From contig NZ_UHIP01000001.1 in the NCBI RefSeq assembly GCF_900460245.1, positions 2,232,001 through 2,296,000 on the forward strand: a stretch of 64,000 nucleotides of DNA. Reading direction: 5' to 3'. Positions 53,261-63,366 of this stretch are shown here, one piece after another (within the stretch, counting starts at the first letter, position 1; each line of letters begins with the position of its first letter). A program made the position numbers and the translations under genes. The notes beneath the pieces were generated by a model that was given only the letters and a program-made list of their open reading frames with translations, was not told where the DNA came from and did not search any database. This stretch comes from Vibrio fluvialis (GTDB taxonomy: Bacteria; Pseudomonadota; Gammaproteobacteria; Enterobacterales; Vibrionaceae).

Positions 53261-54460
53261 TTAGCTTTTAGCTAAGTAATTGCTCACTAACTGAACCCAA
53301 CATGCCGCGCCAATCGTCACTAAGCGATCATTGAAGTCGTATCCCGGGTTATGCACCGAGCAGCCGTGCCATTCGCCCAAGCCGTTCGCCAATGTGAAAT
53401 AACACCCTGGTCGCTGTTGGAGCATCCAGGCAAAATCTTCACTGCCAGTGATCGGCTGAGTATCTTCCCCTGCCACATTCTCTTCCCCCAGCACGGCTTG
53501 TACGGCCTTGCGCGCCCAGCGCGTCTCTGCCGCAGCGTTGAAAATCGACGGAACCTGACGCAGATATTCGACCTCGCCCTGAATGCCAAATGCACGGCAC
53601 TGTCCCGCCACGATCTCGCGAATTCGCCGCTCAATCAAATCCTGATTCTGCTGGCTAAAGTTGCGTACCGATAAGGTCATCATCGCATCATTGGGAATCA
53701 CATTCGGTGTAGTTCCGGCCTGGATCTGGCCAATGCTGACAATGCTCTGATCGCTCGGAGAGATGTTGCGCGACACAATGCTCTGTAAACCGAGAATGAT
53801 ATGACCAATGGCGATCGTCACATCAGCAGAGAGATGCGGCAAAGCCGCATGCCCGCCTTTGCCCGTCAGGCGAATGGTGACTTTGTCCGACGAAGCGCTG
53901 AAAATTCCGCTGCGTACGTCGGCCAGCCCCACTTCTTTGCCCGGCATATTGTGCAGCGCAAAAATCGCATCGCACGGGAAACGCTCAAACAGACCGTCAT
54001 CAATCATGGCCTGAGCGCCGGAAAGGCCTTCTTCATCAGGCTGAAAGATCAGATTCACGGTGCCATCAAACGGTTTATGCTGCGCCAGATAGTGCGCCGC
54101 AGCAAGCAAAATAGCCGTGTGACCATCGTGCCCGCAGGCATGCATGCGCCCATCAATAGTACTGGCATAAGGTAAACCGGTATTTTCCTGAATTGGCAGC
54201 GCATCCATATCCGCACGAATACCGATGGAACGCTCCGAACTGCCATGCTTAATTACGCCAACCACGCCGTGTCCGCCGACCTGAGTATGTGTTTCATACC
54301 CCCACTCTTGCAGTAACTTGGCGACGAGTTGCGCGGTATTCGGTACCTCAGAACCCAGCTCCGGATGGGCATGAATGGAATGGCGCGTCTGAATAAACTG
54401 CTCACAACTTTGGACAAAGTCAGCGTTATTAAGCAGTGAAGAAGCAGGTATAGTCATCAT
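53261..54460 (-). CDS. M20 family amidohydrolase
   Basis: A 399-residue M20D amidohydrolase (hippurate/N-acyl-amino-acid hydrolase class). Zinc ligands and catalysis: HSIHAHPELG near 30, RADMDALPI, HACGHDGHTAIL near 108-118 and QPDEEG near 143; late FAWMLQQRPG. Predicted to release amino acids from N-acyl or aryl conjugates; actual substrate unknown. Start is ATG at 54460, with ATG at 54457 next to it better spaced from AAGGA. The neighbouring MHS transporter probably imports its substrate. Confidence 0.9.
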   Translation of the reverse strand: MMTIPASSLLNNADFVQSCEQFIQTRHSIHAHPELGSEVPNTAQLVAKLLQEWGYETHTQVGGHGVVGVIKHGSSERSIGIRADMDALPIQENTGLPYASTIDGRMHACGHDGHTAILLAAAHYLAQHKPFDGTVNLIFQPDEEGLSGAQAMIDDGLFERFPCDAIFALHNMPGKEVGLADVRSGIFSASSDKVTIRLTGKGGHAALPHLSADVTIAIGHIILGLQSIVSRNISPSDQSIVSIGQIQAGTTPNVIPNDAMMTLSVRNFSQQNQDLIERRIREIVAGQCRAFGIQGEVEYLRQVPSIFNAAAETRWARKAVQAVLGEENVAGEDTQPITGSEDFAWMLQQRPGCYFTLANGLGEWHGCSVHNPGYDFNDRLVTIGAACWVQLVSNYLAKS

Positions 54461-54478
54461 TAATTCCTTATCAAGCGA

Positions 54479-55795
54479 TCAGTGTTGTTGCGGTGCACGG
54501 GTTGGAAAACGCCAGATGGCCAGGGAGCTGACGGCGACGGCTACCATCAGATAGAATGCCGGCGCCATTTTGTTGCCGCTCCATTCAATCAGGCTGGCCA
54601 CCAGCAGCGGCGTGAAACCGCCAAACACCGTCACTCCAAATCCGTAAATCATCGAAATGCCGCTGGCACGATATTGCTGAGCAAAAGCTTCCATGATCAG
54701 TACCAGTAGCGAGGCATTGGAGAGCGCAAACAAGGCAATCAGAGCACCGATAATGAAGAGCGCTTTGACAAGCGATGCTTCGCCGCCAAGCAGAGTGAAT
54801 GCAGGATAGATACAGACGAATGCGCTCAGCATACCAATCAGCGGCAGCACTTTGCGGCTTCCGAGCCCATCCGCCCATTTCCCCATAATCGGCATTAACA
54901 CCATCAGCATAAAACCCGCCAGCACCGCGACAGCAAAAGCCGTCGTGGGGGCATATCCCAACTCTTTAATCAGGTAAGTAGGCATGTAAAATACTTCGAT
55001 ATACATCGATGCGGTTGCGCCCCAGATCATCAGCATGCCGATCAGTACGGTGCGCCCTTGTTTCGACAGCACGGTTTTAAACGGCGTCTCTTCGACAGCG
55101 GTCTGTGCTTGGTGCGGTTCATCCAGATGGCGGCGGATATACCAGCCAACGGGGCCAATTAACAAACCAAGTACGAACGGAATATGCCACCCCCAGCTAT
55201 GCACTTGATCCGGAGTGAGTAAGCCATTGATCGCAAAACCGATCATTGCGCCCACCAGCGCCGCGGCGCCTTGGCTCGCCAGTTGCCAGCTCACCATATA
55301 GCAGCGACGCTTATAGTTATCCGATTCCATCAGAGCAGCCGATGCCGCGCCGATTTCGCCACCAGCTGAGAGCCCCTGCAACAAACGGCCAACCACCAGC
55401 ATCACCGTGGCGGCAATACCGATGCTTTCGTAAGTCGGCGTTAACGCGATCATGCCTGTACCAATGGTCATCAGCGCGATGGTCAGAGTCAGCGCCGCCT
55501 TGCGGCCATGTTTATCGGCATAGTTACCAATCAATACCGCGCCAAGCGGACGCATGACAAAACCGACACCGAATGTTGCCAACGACAGCAACAATCCGGC
55601 AGCCGAACCTCCGACATTGAAAAACAGTTCGCCGATAATGACGGCAAAAAAACTGTAGACCGTGAAATCGTACATCTCGAGCCCATTGCCCAGTGAAATG
55701 GCGACAATCGCTTTGCGTGAACTCAGCGGCTTCACAGGAGCGGTGGAGACGGACGTCAGGTCTTGGCTCACTGAGCCAGAAAGTGTGCTGCTCAT
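54479..55795 (-). CDS. MFS transporter, metabolite:H+ symporter (MHS) class
   Basis: A 438-residue MFS transporter with about 12 membrane segments. Signatures: GNGLEMYDFTVYSFFA at the first segment, GNYADKHGRKAALTLTI in the loop 2-3, and GRLLQGLSAGGEIGAASAAL near 140. MHS members carry citrate, shikimate, proline or similar; substrate here unknown. It is the first gene of the operon with the amidohydrolase and LysR; spacing to the hydrolase is 18 bp. Confidence 0.9.
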   Translation of the reverse strand: MSSTLSGSVSQDLTSVSTAPVKPLSSRKAIVAISLGNGLEMYDFTVYSFFAVIIGELFFNVGGSAAGLLLSLATFGVGFVMRPLGAVLIGNYADKHGRKAALTLTIALMTIGTGMIALTPTYESIGIAATVMLVVGRLLQGLSAGGEIGAASAALMESDNYKRRCYMVSWQLASQGAAALVGAMIGFAINGLLTPDQVHSWGWHIPFVLGLLIGPVGWYIRRHLDEPHQAQTAVEETPFKTVLSKQGRTVLIGMLMIWGATASMYIEVFYMPTYLIKELGYAPTTAFAVAVLAGFMLMVLMPIMGKWADGLGSRKVLPLIGMLSAFVCIYPAFTLLGGEASLVKALFIIGALIALFALSNASLLVLIMEAFAQQYRASGISMIYGFGVTVFGGFTPLLVASLIEWSGNKMAPAFYLMVAVAVSSLAIWRFPTRAPQQH

Positions 55796-56154
55796 GGTTT
55801 CCCTTCCTTACAATGATCGCGATTCATTCGCTATCGACTGATTAGATAATAGCCATTGCCATTCAATCACTAAGAAACCAAAAGTAATCCACAAAACTTT
55901 AGGTTAAGTTTCCAACTCGACGATTTGCCCAAGCATTCAGCAACGTGCGCCGTTTATGTGCAGCTAGCTAGAAAGTAAGCCTAAAAGAGAAGAGCATAGA
56001 GGAAAGCAATAGTGCAAGAGCCTAGAAACCCCCGATGTCGTGAGCCCTTGGGAATGATTCGAATCGGCAAACTAAAAGCTATAGGCTTAAAAAAAGAGAA
56101 ACAAAAAAGGAGACATACGTCTCCTTTTACATAGCTCGCCAAAGTTGGACCGGG
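55796..56154. other. Intergenic region upstream of the MHS operon
   Basis: Between the MHS start and the BASS stop. It holds the terminator at 56105-56128 and otherwise nothing that I can name; promoter of the MHS operon should be near 55830-55900. Confidence 0.5.
56105..56128. terminator. Bidirectional terminator
   Basis: AAAAGGAGAC and GTCTCCTTTT with an ATAC loop; ten-base stem with T run in both directions. It ends the BASS transcript. Confidence 0.85.
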
Positions 56155-57099
56155 TTATTGAGTGACTTCAGCCTTGATGGCTGTCCCACCTTTTAACGGA
56201 CGCTTCGCCCAGTAACCTGCTAACAGAGAGCCCGACAAATTATGCCAGATGGAGAAAATCGTCCCGGCAACGGCCGAAGCCGGAGTGAAAAACTTCATCG
56301 CCAACGCGGTCGCTAAGCCTGAGTTTTGCAAACCCACTTCAAAGGCCACCGTACGACAAATGCTTTCGTTAAAGCCCAGTGCACGACAGATCCAGTAACC
56401 GGAAGCAAGACCAATACTGTTATGCAGAATGACCGCCAGCGCTACGATAGGCCCAATCGTCGCCAGTTGGCTCGCATTAAGTGCTACTACAATCGCAATG
56501 ATCATGACAATCGCAACCATGGAGATCAGCGGCAAAACAGGCTCCAGCTTCTCAGTCACCGAATGCAGCAACACATTACACAGCAAGCCAATACTCACAG
56601 GCACAAGCACGATCTTAACCAAACTCATCAACATGCTCATCGCTGGCACATCGACACTTTGTCCAGCGAGCAACTTCACCAACAGAGGCGTCAGTACCAC
56701 ACCCAATAATGTTGAAATGGATGTCATGGTGATCGACAGTGCAACGTCCCCTTTCGCCAGATAGCACATTACGTTAGAAGAGGTGCCGCCCGCGACACTG
56801 CCCACCAGCACCATGCCGATCGTCAGCATTGGATCGAAGCCGAGTAATAAACTCACCAAGAGCGCAGCCAGCGGCATCACGGAAAACTGCAGAATCAGGC
56901 CGATACCAATCGCTTTTTTATTGGTAACGACATTGAGAAAATCTTTGGGTTTGAGCGTCAGCCCCATCGCCAACATGATAATGGTCAGCAGCGGTACGAT
57001 CTGACTTTTCAAATCGACAAAAACGGAAGGGAAAAAGTAAGCGCAGAGTGAAAACAGCACTGCCCAGAGAGGAAAGAGTTGAGTGATTGTCCTTAACAT
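56155..57099 (-). CDS. Bile acid:sodium symporter family (BASS) transporter
   Basis: A 314-residue BASS family membrane protein with about ten segments. Seen: IVPLLTIIMLAMGLTLKPKD near 35-55, GSVAGGTSSNVMCYLAKGDV near 100-120 and the late ALGFNESICRTVAFEVGLQN box near 238-258. Related proteins (PanS/YocS-like) carry pantothenate precursors or other small acids with sodium; substrate not readable. Own transcription unit. Confidence 0.9.
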   Translation of the reverse strand: MLRTITQLFPLWAVLFSLCAYFFPSVFVDLKSQIVPLLTIIMLAMGLTLKPKDFLNVVTNKKAIGIGLILQFSVMPLAALLVSLLLGFDPMLTIGMVLVGSVAGGTSSNVMCYLAKGDVALSITMTSISTLLGVVLTPLLVKLLAGQSVDVPAMSMLMSLVKIVLVPVSIGLLCNVLLHSVTEKLEPVLPLISMVAIVMIIAIVVALNASQLATIGPIVALAVILHNSIGLASGYWICRALGFNESICRTVAFEVGLQNSGLATALAMKFFTPASAVAGTIFSIWHNLSGSLLAGYWAKRPLKGGTAIKAEVTQ

Positions 57100-57218
57100 G
57101 GTTATACATTCCTGTTGTGTATTGCTTTGTTATAGTGTTTTAAATATCACCAACTAAGCTAACTCAGCTCTTCACATCGAAACAACCAGATTTTTATTAA
57201 GGGCTTAACTTCAGACAA

Positions 57219-57250
57219 TAAAAAAGGCCGGCACATGGCCAGCCTTCTTT
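57219..57250. terminator. Terminator after the acetate transporter
   Basis: AAGGCCGGC and GCCAGCCTT arms with an ACATG loop, one mismatch, flanked by A and T runs. Confidence 0.65.
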
Positions 57251-57263
57251 GCGATGCGTTAAA

Positions 57264-57857
57264 TTACGCAGCGATTTCCTGTGCAGCAGGAACGGCTTTT
57301 TTCTTCTCGCCGATTGGCAGAATAACGCGACCGTATTCGTTGTTCAGAACTTGAGCCATTGCGAAGTACACTGCGCTCGCGCCACAGAAGATACCTTCGA
57401 AACCAGCAATCATGCCAATGAACTCGCTACCAGTGAAGTCACGGATAGCCAGCAGAGCGAACAGGATAGTCAGAGAACCGAATACCACCTGTTTTGCTAC
57501 TGGGTAGCACAGCGAACCGATGAACATGAAGCCTGTGAAGATGCCCCACAACGCAAGGTACCAACCCATGAATGGAGCCGGGCTAGCAGGCAGACCCATT
57601 TTTGGCATCACGATCAGACCAACCAGAGTCAGCCAAAACAGACCGTAAGAAGTGAACGCTGTCGTACCGAAAGTATCACCACGTTTAAAGCACATGATGC
57701 CTACAATCACTTGGCTCAGACCACCGTAGAAAATACCCATAGCAAGAATCATCGAATCAAGCGGGAAGAAACCTGCGTTGTGGATATTCAGCAGAATTGT
57801 CGTCATACCGAAACCCATTAGACCGAGTGGTGCTGGGTTGGCTAATTTAGTAGACAT
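57264..57857 (-). CDS. satP: Acetate/succinate transporter, GPR1/FUN34/YaaH family
   Basis: A 197-residue protein with six membrane segments and the family signature [18 protein letters not shown] at residues 7-24, followed by the [13 protein letters not shown] segment. SatP imports acetate and succinate with protons. The C-terminal tail is short and basic ([12 protein letters not shown]). Alone in its transcription unit. Confidence 0.93.
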   Translation of the reverse strand: MSTKLANPAPLGLMGFGMTTILLNIHNAGFFPLDSMILAMGIFYGGLSQVIVGIMCFKRGDTFGTTAFTSYGLFWLTLVGLIVMPKMGLPASPAPFMGWYLALWGIFTGFMFIGSLCYPVAKQVVFGSLTILFALLAIRDFTGSEFIGMIAGFEGIFCGASAVYFAMAQVLNNEYGRVILPIGEKKKAVPAAQEIAA

Positions 57858-58035
57858 TCAAGTTACCTTAAAATTAAAAAATGTTGATAAAAAATACGCG
57901 CGGATTTTAATAACCCCTATACAAAAAGATAGAACTCAAAAATGAAAACTTAGTTCCCATAAATAACACAAAAACAATTACTCACGATAGATAACGCCAA
58001 TCAACTGATAAATAATAACTTTTAAAAAACAAAAA

Positions 58036-58057
58036 GGCCTTTCGTTGCAGAAAGGCC
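58036..58057 (-). terminator. Terminator after the chitinase gene
   Basis: GGCCTTTC and GAAAGGCC with a GTTGCA loop; on the minus strand TTTTT follows. Confidence 0.85.
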
Positions 58058-58079
58058 ATTGAAGAAAGAAAAATATTTT

Positions 58080-59750
58080 TTACTGGCAGGAAATTTCGTC
58101 CCAGAACCAGTTGGATTGCACTGGCGTTTCCCACACTCCCGGGCCGTTTTTCGCAATGAAGCAGCGCCCGTTGTAAGTCACTTTATCGCCGTTAGCGACC
58201 TGAGAGACTCCCGGTTGCCACTCGAGAAAACTGCCTGTATCAGGTACAAGATCCGGAGTGGGTTGTGGCTCGGGAGTTGGCGCAGGTTCCGGCGTTGGTT
58301 CTGGTGTCGGTTGTGTTCCACTGACTAATAACCAAGGCCCTCCATTGGCGGGATCGTCTCCTTGAGTCCACCATTTTGCTTCATAAGTTGCCCCATTCCA
58401 CACCACTTGATCACCAGCGTTATAAACCGCATTTTTATCCCACACATTGCTGCCCGGATCGGTTCCCGGGTCAGAAGGTTCAAGTTTCTCAACCACACGT
58501 ACCTGAGGCCAGTTGGCGTGTGAACCATAGAAGTTAGTAACACATTTCTCGTAATCGCTTTCAACCAACGCGGAATAAGCGGTCTGAAAGCCCACCAGTT
58601 CACACTCAAACGAATAACCGCCAGGGCGATCCGGATAGTACTTCCAGTTGCCATCCCAGTTGGTATACAGCACGTCAGTCGCGCCGTTAAGGTTGAGGCT
58701 GCCATACGGCGTTTGTTGCCAGCAGGTGTTTTTCTCATCAGGTTGCTGTGGAATTTGATAATGTTCGGCGAGCCCTTCCCAGTAGCGAATACGGTTGACG
58801 GGCTGGCCTTTGTCTTTATTCTGCTCACCACATTCAATCCCCCCATTGATCACATTGATTGTTGTGCCAAAACCGTAGCCAATACCTGCATCAATTTCTC
58901 GTTGCGATGGTACCCAGGTACGATCAATCACGTGCAACATCGCAGGTTTTGGTGCCTGAGGCGTGAGGAAAAACCAGATAGCCGACGCCAGGTTCAGCCA
59001 CGAATCAGCCACCAGCCCCGGGTTATTCAACAGCACCGTCGCATCGCCATCGAACATGGCTTCGGAGAAAGCTCCATAGTTGAAGTGATAAGAGAGCTGC
59101 TTCGCGCCACGGCCAAAATAGCCCTGTCCGGCGGCACATGGCCAACGGGCATTTTGCCAGTCGTTCTGTCCGCATCCGGTGGTATAGCCCTCCTGCCCCT
59201 CTGACCAGCCCATTTCACGCACATGCACCAACGCCTGCTGCCACTCTTCCAGTGCCAGCGGGTTATCCGATACATTATCTTTGGCGATATGGCCTCCGGT
59301 TTCTTGAGAGAAATGGGCGAACGCCGTCACAATCGACTTCTTACAGATGGCGTCAGCATCACGTCCATCTGTGTAGTCTCCACAAAAGGCAGGAAACTTA
59401 CCAATCGCGCGCAGAAAACGTGTGTAGGTATATTCCGGTGCCGCCATATGTGTCAGATAATCCCATTCACTTTGCGGAAACATGCGCTCAACCCGTTGTA
59501 CGTTACCCGGGTTGCTCGCCAAACCGGGTTCAATGGCTTCAACGACGCTATTGGGCTGAGTCTGTAAAGCTTTGGCCCAAATGGCGTACATCGGGTTTGC
59601 CGTTTTAGCCTGCTCTGCGGCGTTCAACTCTACCCGCGACACTAAGTAGCCATTGGGGTTATTGGGATCGGGTTCTATCGTCATCGACGCCTGACCACAG
59701 GCTGTAAAAAGACACCCTGCGATCAGGGTCAGTTTGCTTGGCGTTAACAT
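58080..59750 (-). CDS. Secreted GH19 chitinase with chitin-binding modules
   Basis: A 556-residue GH19 chitinase. Signal peptide [24 protein letters not shown] fits a lipobox, but signal peptidase I cleavage is also possible. Catalytic domain is about 60-390: [17 protein letters not shown] near residue 140 with the general acid Glu, and [16 protein letters not shown] near 215. Then CBM5/12-like module [17 protein letters not shown] near 432, a Thr/Pro/Glu linker, and a last module [20 protein letters not shown]. The ATG at 59750 follows GGAAG; an upstream in-frame start at 59864 would destroy the signal peptide. Confidence 0.92.
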   Translation of the reverse strand: MLTPSKLTLIAGCLFTACGQASMTIEPDPNNPNGYLVSRVELNAAEQAKTANPMYAIWAKALQTQPNSVVEAIEPGLASNPGNVQRVERMFPQSEWDYLTHMAAPEYTYTRFLRAIGKFPAFCGDYTDGRDADAICKKSIVTAFAHFSQETGGHIAKDNVSDNPLALEEWQQALVHVREMGWSEGQEGYTTGCGQNDWQNARWPCAAGQGYFGRGAKQLSYHFNYGAFSEAMFDGDATVLLNNPGLVADSWLNLASAIWFFLTPQAPKPAMLHVIDRTWVPSQREIDAGIGYGFGTTINVINGGIECGEQNKDKGQPVNRIRYWEGLAEHYQIPQQPDEKNTCWQQTPYGSLNLNGATDVLYTNWDGNWKYYPDRPGGYSFECELVGFQTAYSALVESDYEKCVTNFYGSHANWPQVRVVEKLEPSDPGTDPGSNVWDKNAVYNAGDQVVWNGATYEAKWWTQGDDPANGGPWLLVSGTQPTPEPTPEPAPTPEPQPTPDLVPDTGSFLEWQPGVSQVANGDKVTYNGRCFIAKNGPGVWETPVQSNWFWDEISCQ

Positions 59751-59933
59751 GTTACGCTTCCTTCCAGATTGCACATCACAAGCAAGAGCGTAAGTATCCG
59801 TAGTGGGATTGAATAGCAGAAGTCGGTCAGAAAATATGGTTTTGCGAGTCACTTCGTCAACCAAACGATGCGTTACTGATGCTTGGCAAATTAACTGCTA
59901 ACTGCGCTAAAAAGTTCGGCTTTAGATAGACAT

Positions 59934-59966
59934 AAAAAAGCCCCGGAATACATCCGGGGCTTTTTA
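59934..59966. terminator. Terminator of guaBA
   Basis: AAAAAGCCCCGGA and TCCGGGGCTTTTT with an ATACA loop; strong, bidirectional. Confidence 0.93.
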
Positions 59967-59993
59967 TTAAGTTGGCTTGCTATCGCACAGGGA

Positions 59994-61547
59994 TTATTCC
60001 CACTCGATAGTTGCTGGCGGCTTACCAGAAATATCGTAAACCACGCGAGAAATGCCGTTCACTTCGTTGATGATGCGGTTAGACACTTTACCCAAGAAAT
60101 CGTAAGGCAGGTGTGCCCAATGCGCAGTCATGAAGTCGATGGTTTCTACTGCACGCAGAGAAACAACCCAATCGTACTTACGGCCATCGCCCATTACGCC
60201 CACAGAGCGTACTGGCAGGAATACAGTGAATGCTTGAGACACTTTGTCGTACAGGTCGGCAGCGTGAAGCTCTTCAATGAAGATAGCGTCTGCGCGACGT
60301 AGCAGGTCACAGTATTCTTTCTTGATTTCACCAAGAACACGAACGCCCAGACCAGGACCCGGGAATGGGTGACGGTAAAGCATGTTGTACGGCAGACCGA
60401 GCTCTAGGCCAATCTTACGGACTTCGTCTTTAAACAGCTCGCGCAGTGGCTCAACCAGACCCATTTCCATGTCTTCTGGCAGACCGCCCACGTTGTGATG
60501 CGATTTAATCACGTGCGCTTTACCGGTTTTCGATGCTGCAGACTCAATAACGTCTGGGTAAATCGTACCCTGAGCCAGCCATTTCGCGTTTTTCAGCTTC
60601 TTCGATTCTTCATCGAATACATCGACGAAGACGTGGCCGATAGTTTTACGTTTATCTTCTGGATCAGACTTGCCTTTCAGCGCATCAAGGAAGCGATCTT
60701 CTGCGTCAACTTTGATGATGTTCAGACCGAATTTATCGCCGAACATGTCCATCACTTGCTGACCTTCATTCAGGCGTAGCAGACCGTTATCAACGAACAC
60801 ACAAGTCAGCTTGTCACCGATTGCACGGTGAACCAGCATAGCTACAACTGAAGAGTCCACACCGCCAGATAGGCCAAGGATCACTTCATCGTCGCCTACT
60901 TGCTCTTTAATACGAGCGACTGCATCTTCGATGATCGATTCCGACGTCCACAGACGCTCACAACCACAAACGCCAAGAACGAAGTTCTCCAGCATCTCTT
61001 TACCGTGTTTGGTGTGAGTAACTTCTGGGTGGAACTGTACGCCGAAGTATTTCTTCTCTTCGTTCGCCATCGCAGCATAAGGACAAGTGTCCGTCTCACC
61101 GACTTTCACGAAGTCTGCTGGGATCTCAACCACTTTGTCACCGTGGCTCATCCAAACGTCTTGCAGTGCATCTAGATCTTTGAACAGAGATGATTCACCA
61201 GAAACTTTAACCTGCGCATAACCGAATTCGCGCTCGTCTGAACCCGCAACTTTACCGCCCAGTTGTTCCGCCATGGTTTGCATGCCGTAACATACGCCCA
61301 GTACTGGTACGCCAGAGTCAAAAACGTATTGTGGTGCACGAGGTGAGTTCAGTTCAGTAACGCTTTCAGGGCCACCAGACAAGATGATGCCATCTGGATT
61401 GAATTCACGAATATCCGCTTCTTCGACATCCCAGCTCCACAGTTCACAGTAAACACCGATTTCACGTACACGGCGTGCTACCAGCTGAGTGTACTGAGAA
61501 CCGAAGTCCAGGATCAGAATACGTTGGTCATGAATGTTTTTAGTCAT
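59994..61547 (-). CDS. guaA: GMP synthase (glutamine-hydrolysing)
   Basis: A 517-residue enzyme converting XMP to GMP with glutamine and ATP. N-terminal class I amidotransferase: catalytic Cys in VLGVCYGMQ and the His-Glu pair in FHPEVTH near 180. ATP pyrophosphatase P-loop [10 protein letters not shown] near 230. C-terminal dimer domain ends [17 protein letters not shown]. Full length. It lies 126 bp after guaB, with a hairpin and a probable PurR box between. Confidence 0.97.
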   Translation of the reverse strand: MTKNIHDQRILILDFGSQYTQLVARRVREIGVYCELWSWDVEEADIREFNPDGIILSGGPESVTELNSPRAPQYVFDSGVPVLGVCYGMQTMAEQLGGKVAGSDEREFGYAQVKVSGESSLFKDLDALQDVWMSHGDKVVEIPADFVKVGETDTCPYAAMANEEKKYFGVQFHPEVTHTKHGKEMLENFVLGVCGCERLWTSESIIEDAVARIKEQVGDDEVILGLSGGVDSSVVAMLVHRAIGDKLTCVFVDNGLLRLNEGQQVMDMFGDKFGLNIIKVDAEDRFLDALKGKSDPEDKRKTIGHVFVDVFDEESKKLKNAKWLAQGTIYPDVIESAASKTGKAHVIKSHHNVGGLPEDMEMGLVEPLRELFKDEVRKIGLELGLPYNMLYRHPFPGPGLGVRVLGEIKKEYCDLLRRADAIFIEELHAADLYDKVSQAFTVFLPVRSVGVMGDGRKYDWVVSLRAVETIDFMTAHWAHLPYDFLGKVSNRIINEVNGISRVVYDISGKPPATIEWE

Positions 61548-61581
61548 TTTGAGCAGTCTTATAAGCTAGGTTATTAAAACG

Positions 61582-61601
61582 GAGGCGAGTGTACTCGCCT
61601 C
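61582..61601 (-). terminator. Hairpin/partial terminator between guaB and guaA
   Basis: GAGGCGAG and CTCGCCTC pair perfectly around TGTA; on the minus strand CGTTTTAAT follows. Likely reduces guaA readthrough from guaB. Confidence 0.5.
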
Positions 61602-61621
61602 TTATTAATGCTTCAAGGAAA

Positions 61622-61637
61622 AAGCAAACGTTTACGT
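61622..61637. promoter_or_regulatory. Probable PurR box between guaB and guaA
   Basis: AAGCAAACGTTTACGT matches the PurR consensus ACGCAAACGTTTGCGT at 14 of 16 bases and keeps the central AAACGTTT. It stands 75 bp before guaA, so purine repression may act at a guaA-proximal promoter. Confidence 0.6.
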
Positions 61638-61673
61638 TGTTTTCTCGTCAGAGAAAAATCGACGCTACGTTGA

Positions 61674-63137
61674 TTAACCCAAACGATAGTTTGGTGCTTC
61701 TTTCGTGATTTGAACGTCGTGTACGTGAGACTCTGCCATACCAGCGCCAGAGATACGTACAAATTCTGCTTTAGTACGCATATCTTCAATCGTCGCTGAA
61801 CCGGTCAGACCCATGCTTGAACGTAAACCACCCATCTGTTGATGAACGATCTCTTTCAGACGACCTTTATATGCGATACGGCCTTCGATACCTTCAGGAA
61901 CCAACTTGTCCGCTGCGTTATCAGATTGGAAGTAGCGATCAGAAGAACCTTGAGACATCGCGCCCAGAGAACCCATACCACGGTATGCTTTGTACGAACG
62001 ACCGTTGTACAGAATCACTTCGCCAGGTGCTTCTTCAGTACCCGCAAACATTGAGCCAACCATCACGCAAGATGCACCTGCGGCAATCGCTTTACAAATA
62101 TCGCCAGAGAAACGGATACCGCCGTCAGCAATCACTGGAATACCGTATTGATTCGCTACTTCAGCAGCATCAGAAATCGCGGTAATTTGCGGTACACCAA
62201 CACCAGTCACGATGCGAGTCGTACAGATAGAGCCAGGGCCGATACCCACTTTAACAGCACTGACACCCGCTTCGATCAGTGCTTTAGCACCTGCGCCAGT
62301 TGCGACGTTGCCGCCGATGATATCGAGATCTGGGTACGCTGCGCGTGTTTCGCGAATACGGTTTAGTACACCTTCAGAGTGACCGTGTGAAGAGTCAATA
62401 AGTAGAACGTCAACGCCAGCTTCAACCAGAGCAGCAACACGCGCTTCGTTACCTGCGCCAGCACCAACCGCAGCACCTACACGTAGGCGGCCACGCGCAT
62501 CTTTACATGCATTTGGTTTACGTTCAGCTTTGTGGAAGTCTTTCGCAGTGATCATACCGGTCAGTTGGAACTCATCATTCACAACCAGTACTTTCTCAAC
62601 ACGCGCTTCGTGCATTTTTTCTTGAACTTCAGCGCGAGTTGCGCCTTCTTTTACCTCAGCCAGACGCTCTTTCGGAGTCATCACTGCTGAAACTTTCTTA
62701 GATAGGTCTGTTACAAAACGAACATCACGACCAGTGATGATACCCACCAGTTCGTTGCTTTCCGTTACCACTGGGAAGCCAGCAAAGCCATGCTTTTCAG
62801 TCAGGGCAATCACATCAGCAATGGTTGCATCCGGGCTAACAGTGACAGGGTCGGTAACTACGCCAGCTTCGAATTTCTTCACCTGACGAACTTCGGCAGC
62901 TTGCTGCTCGATAGACATGTTCTTGTGGATAAAGCCAATGCCACCTTCCTGAGCCAGAGCGATAGCCAGACGGGCTTCCGTCACGGTATCCATCGACGCA
63001 GAGATCATTGGGATGTTCAGTTGGATGTTTTTCGTCAGCTGAGTGCGAAGATCAGCGGTATTTGGGAGAACGGTGGAGTGTGCTGGCACCAGTAGGACGT
63101 CATCGAATGTCAGCGCTTCTTTGGCAATTCTTAGCAT
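61674..63137 (-). CDS. guaB: Inosine-5'-monophosphate dehydrogenase
   Basis: A 487-residue IMPDH, the NAD-dependent first step of GMP synthesis. Barrel N-terminus [20 protein letters not shown] pair about 95-200 ([18 protein letters not shown] and [12 protein letters not shown]), catalytic Cys loop GPGSICTTR near 302 and flap [13 protein letters not shown] near 410. The ATG at 63137 ([11 protein letters not shown]) matches the family start; an upstream in-frame ATG at 63179 is not used. Confidence 0.97.
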   Translation of the reverse strand: MLRIAKEALTFDDVLLVPAHSTVLPNTADLRTQLTKNIQLNIPMISASMDTVTEARLAIALAQEGGIGFIHKNMSIEQQAAEVRQVKKFEAGVVTDPVTVSPDATIADVIALTEKHGFAGFPVVTESNELVGIITGRDVRFVTDLSKKVSAVMTPKERLAEVKEGATRAEVQEKMHEARVEKVLVVNDEFQLTGMITAKDFHKAERKPNACKDARGRLRVGAAVGAGAGNEARVAALVEAGVDVLLIDSSHGHSEGVLNRIRETRAAYPDLDIIGGNVATGAGAKALIEAGVSAVKVGIGPGSICTTRIVTGVGVPQITAISDAAEVANQYGIPVIADGGIRFSGDICKAIAAGASCVMVGSMFAGTEEAPGEVILYNGRSYKAYRGMGSLGAMSQGSSDRYFQSDNAADKLVPEGIEGRIAYKGRLKEIVHQQMGGLRSSMGLTGSATIEDMRTKAEFVRISGAGMAESHVHDVQITKEAPNYRLG

Positions 63138-63240
63138 TTGCAATATCTCACAATATAAGGAGTAAAAAGAACAATCCAAGCCTCATCGTTTCGCATAATG
63201 AGTGCAGGCGTGCTGCATTTGGATTAGATATTGCGGACGG

Positions 63241-63269
63241 ATTATACGCCCAGAGCAATCGCTTGACCA
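63241..63269 (-). promoter_or_regulatory. Probable guaBA promoter
   Basis: On the minus strand TGGTCA (63264-63269) and TATAAT (63241-63246) are separated by 17 bp; the leader would be about 95 bases. Confidence 0.55.
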
Positions 63270-63289
63270 CTCATTTTTTTATTTTTTAT

Positions 63290-63317
63290 TTGCAATTACC
63301 CCCTTGATATGTATTAT
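63290..63317 (+). promoter_or_regulatory. Probable xseA promoter
   Basis: TTGCAA (63290-63295) and TATTAT (63312-63317) are separated by 16 bp, about 50 bp before the xseA start. The divergent guaBA promoter lies 20 bp away. Confidence 0.4.
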
Positions 63318-63366
63318 ATTGCCGCTAATTTCCATACTCACGTCTGAGCAAATTAGCGAGCCTTCT

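Noticed and set aside
57249..57821. 190-codon ORF on the plus strand opposite satP
   Set aside because: It is antisense to a clear SatP/YaaH gene with its family signature; the composition (His, Thr, Gln rich) is that of a shadow frame.
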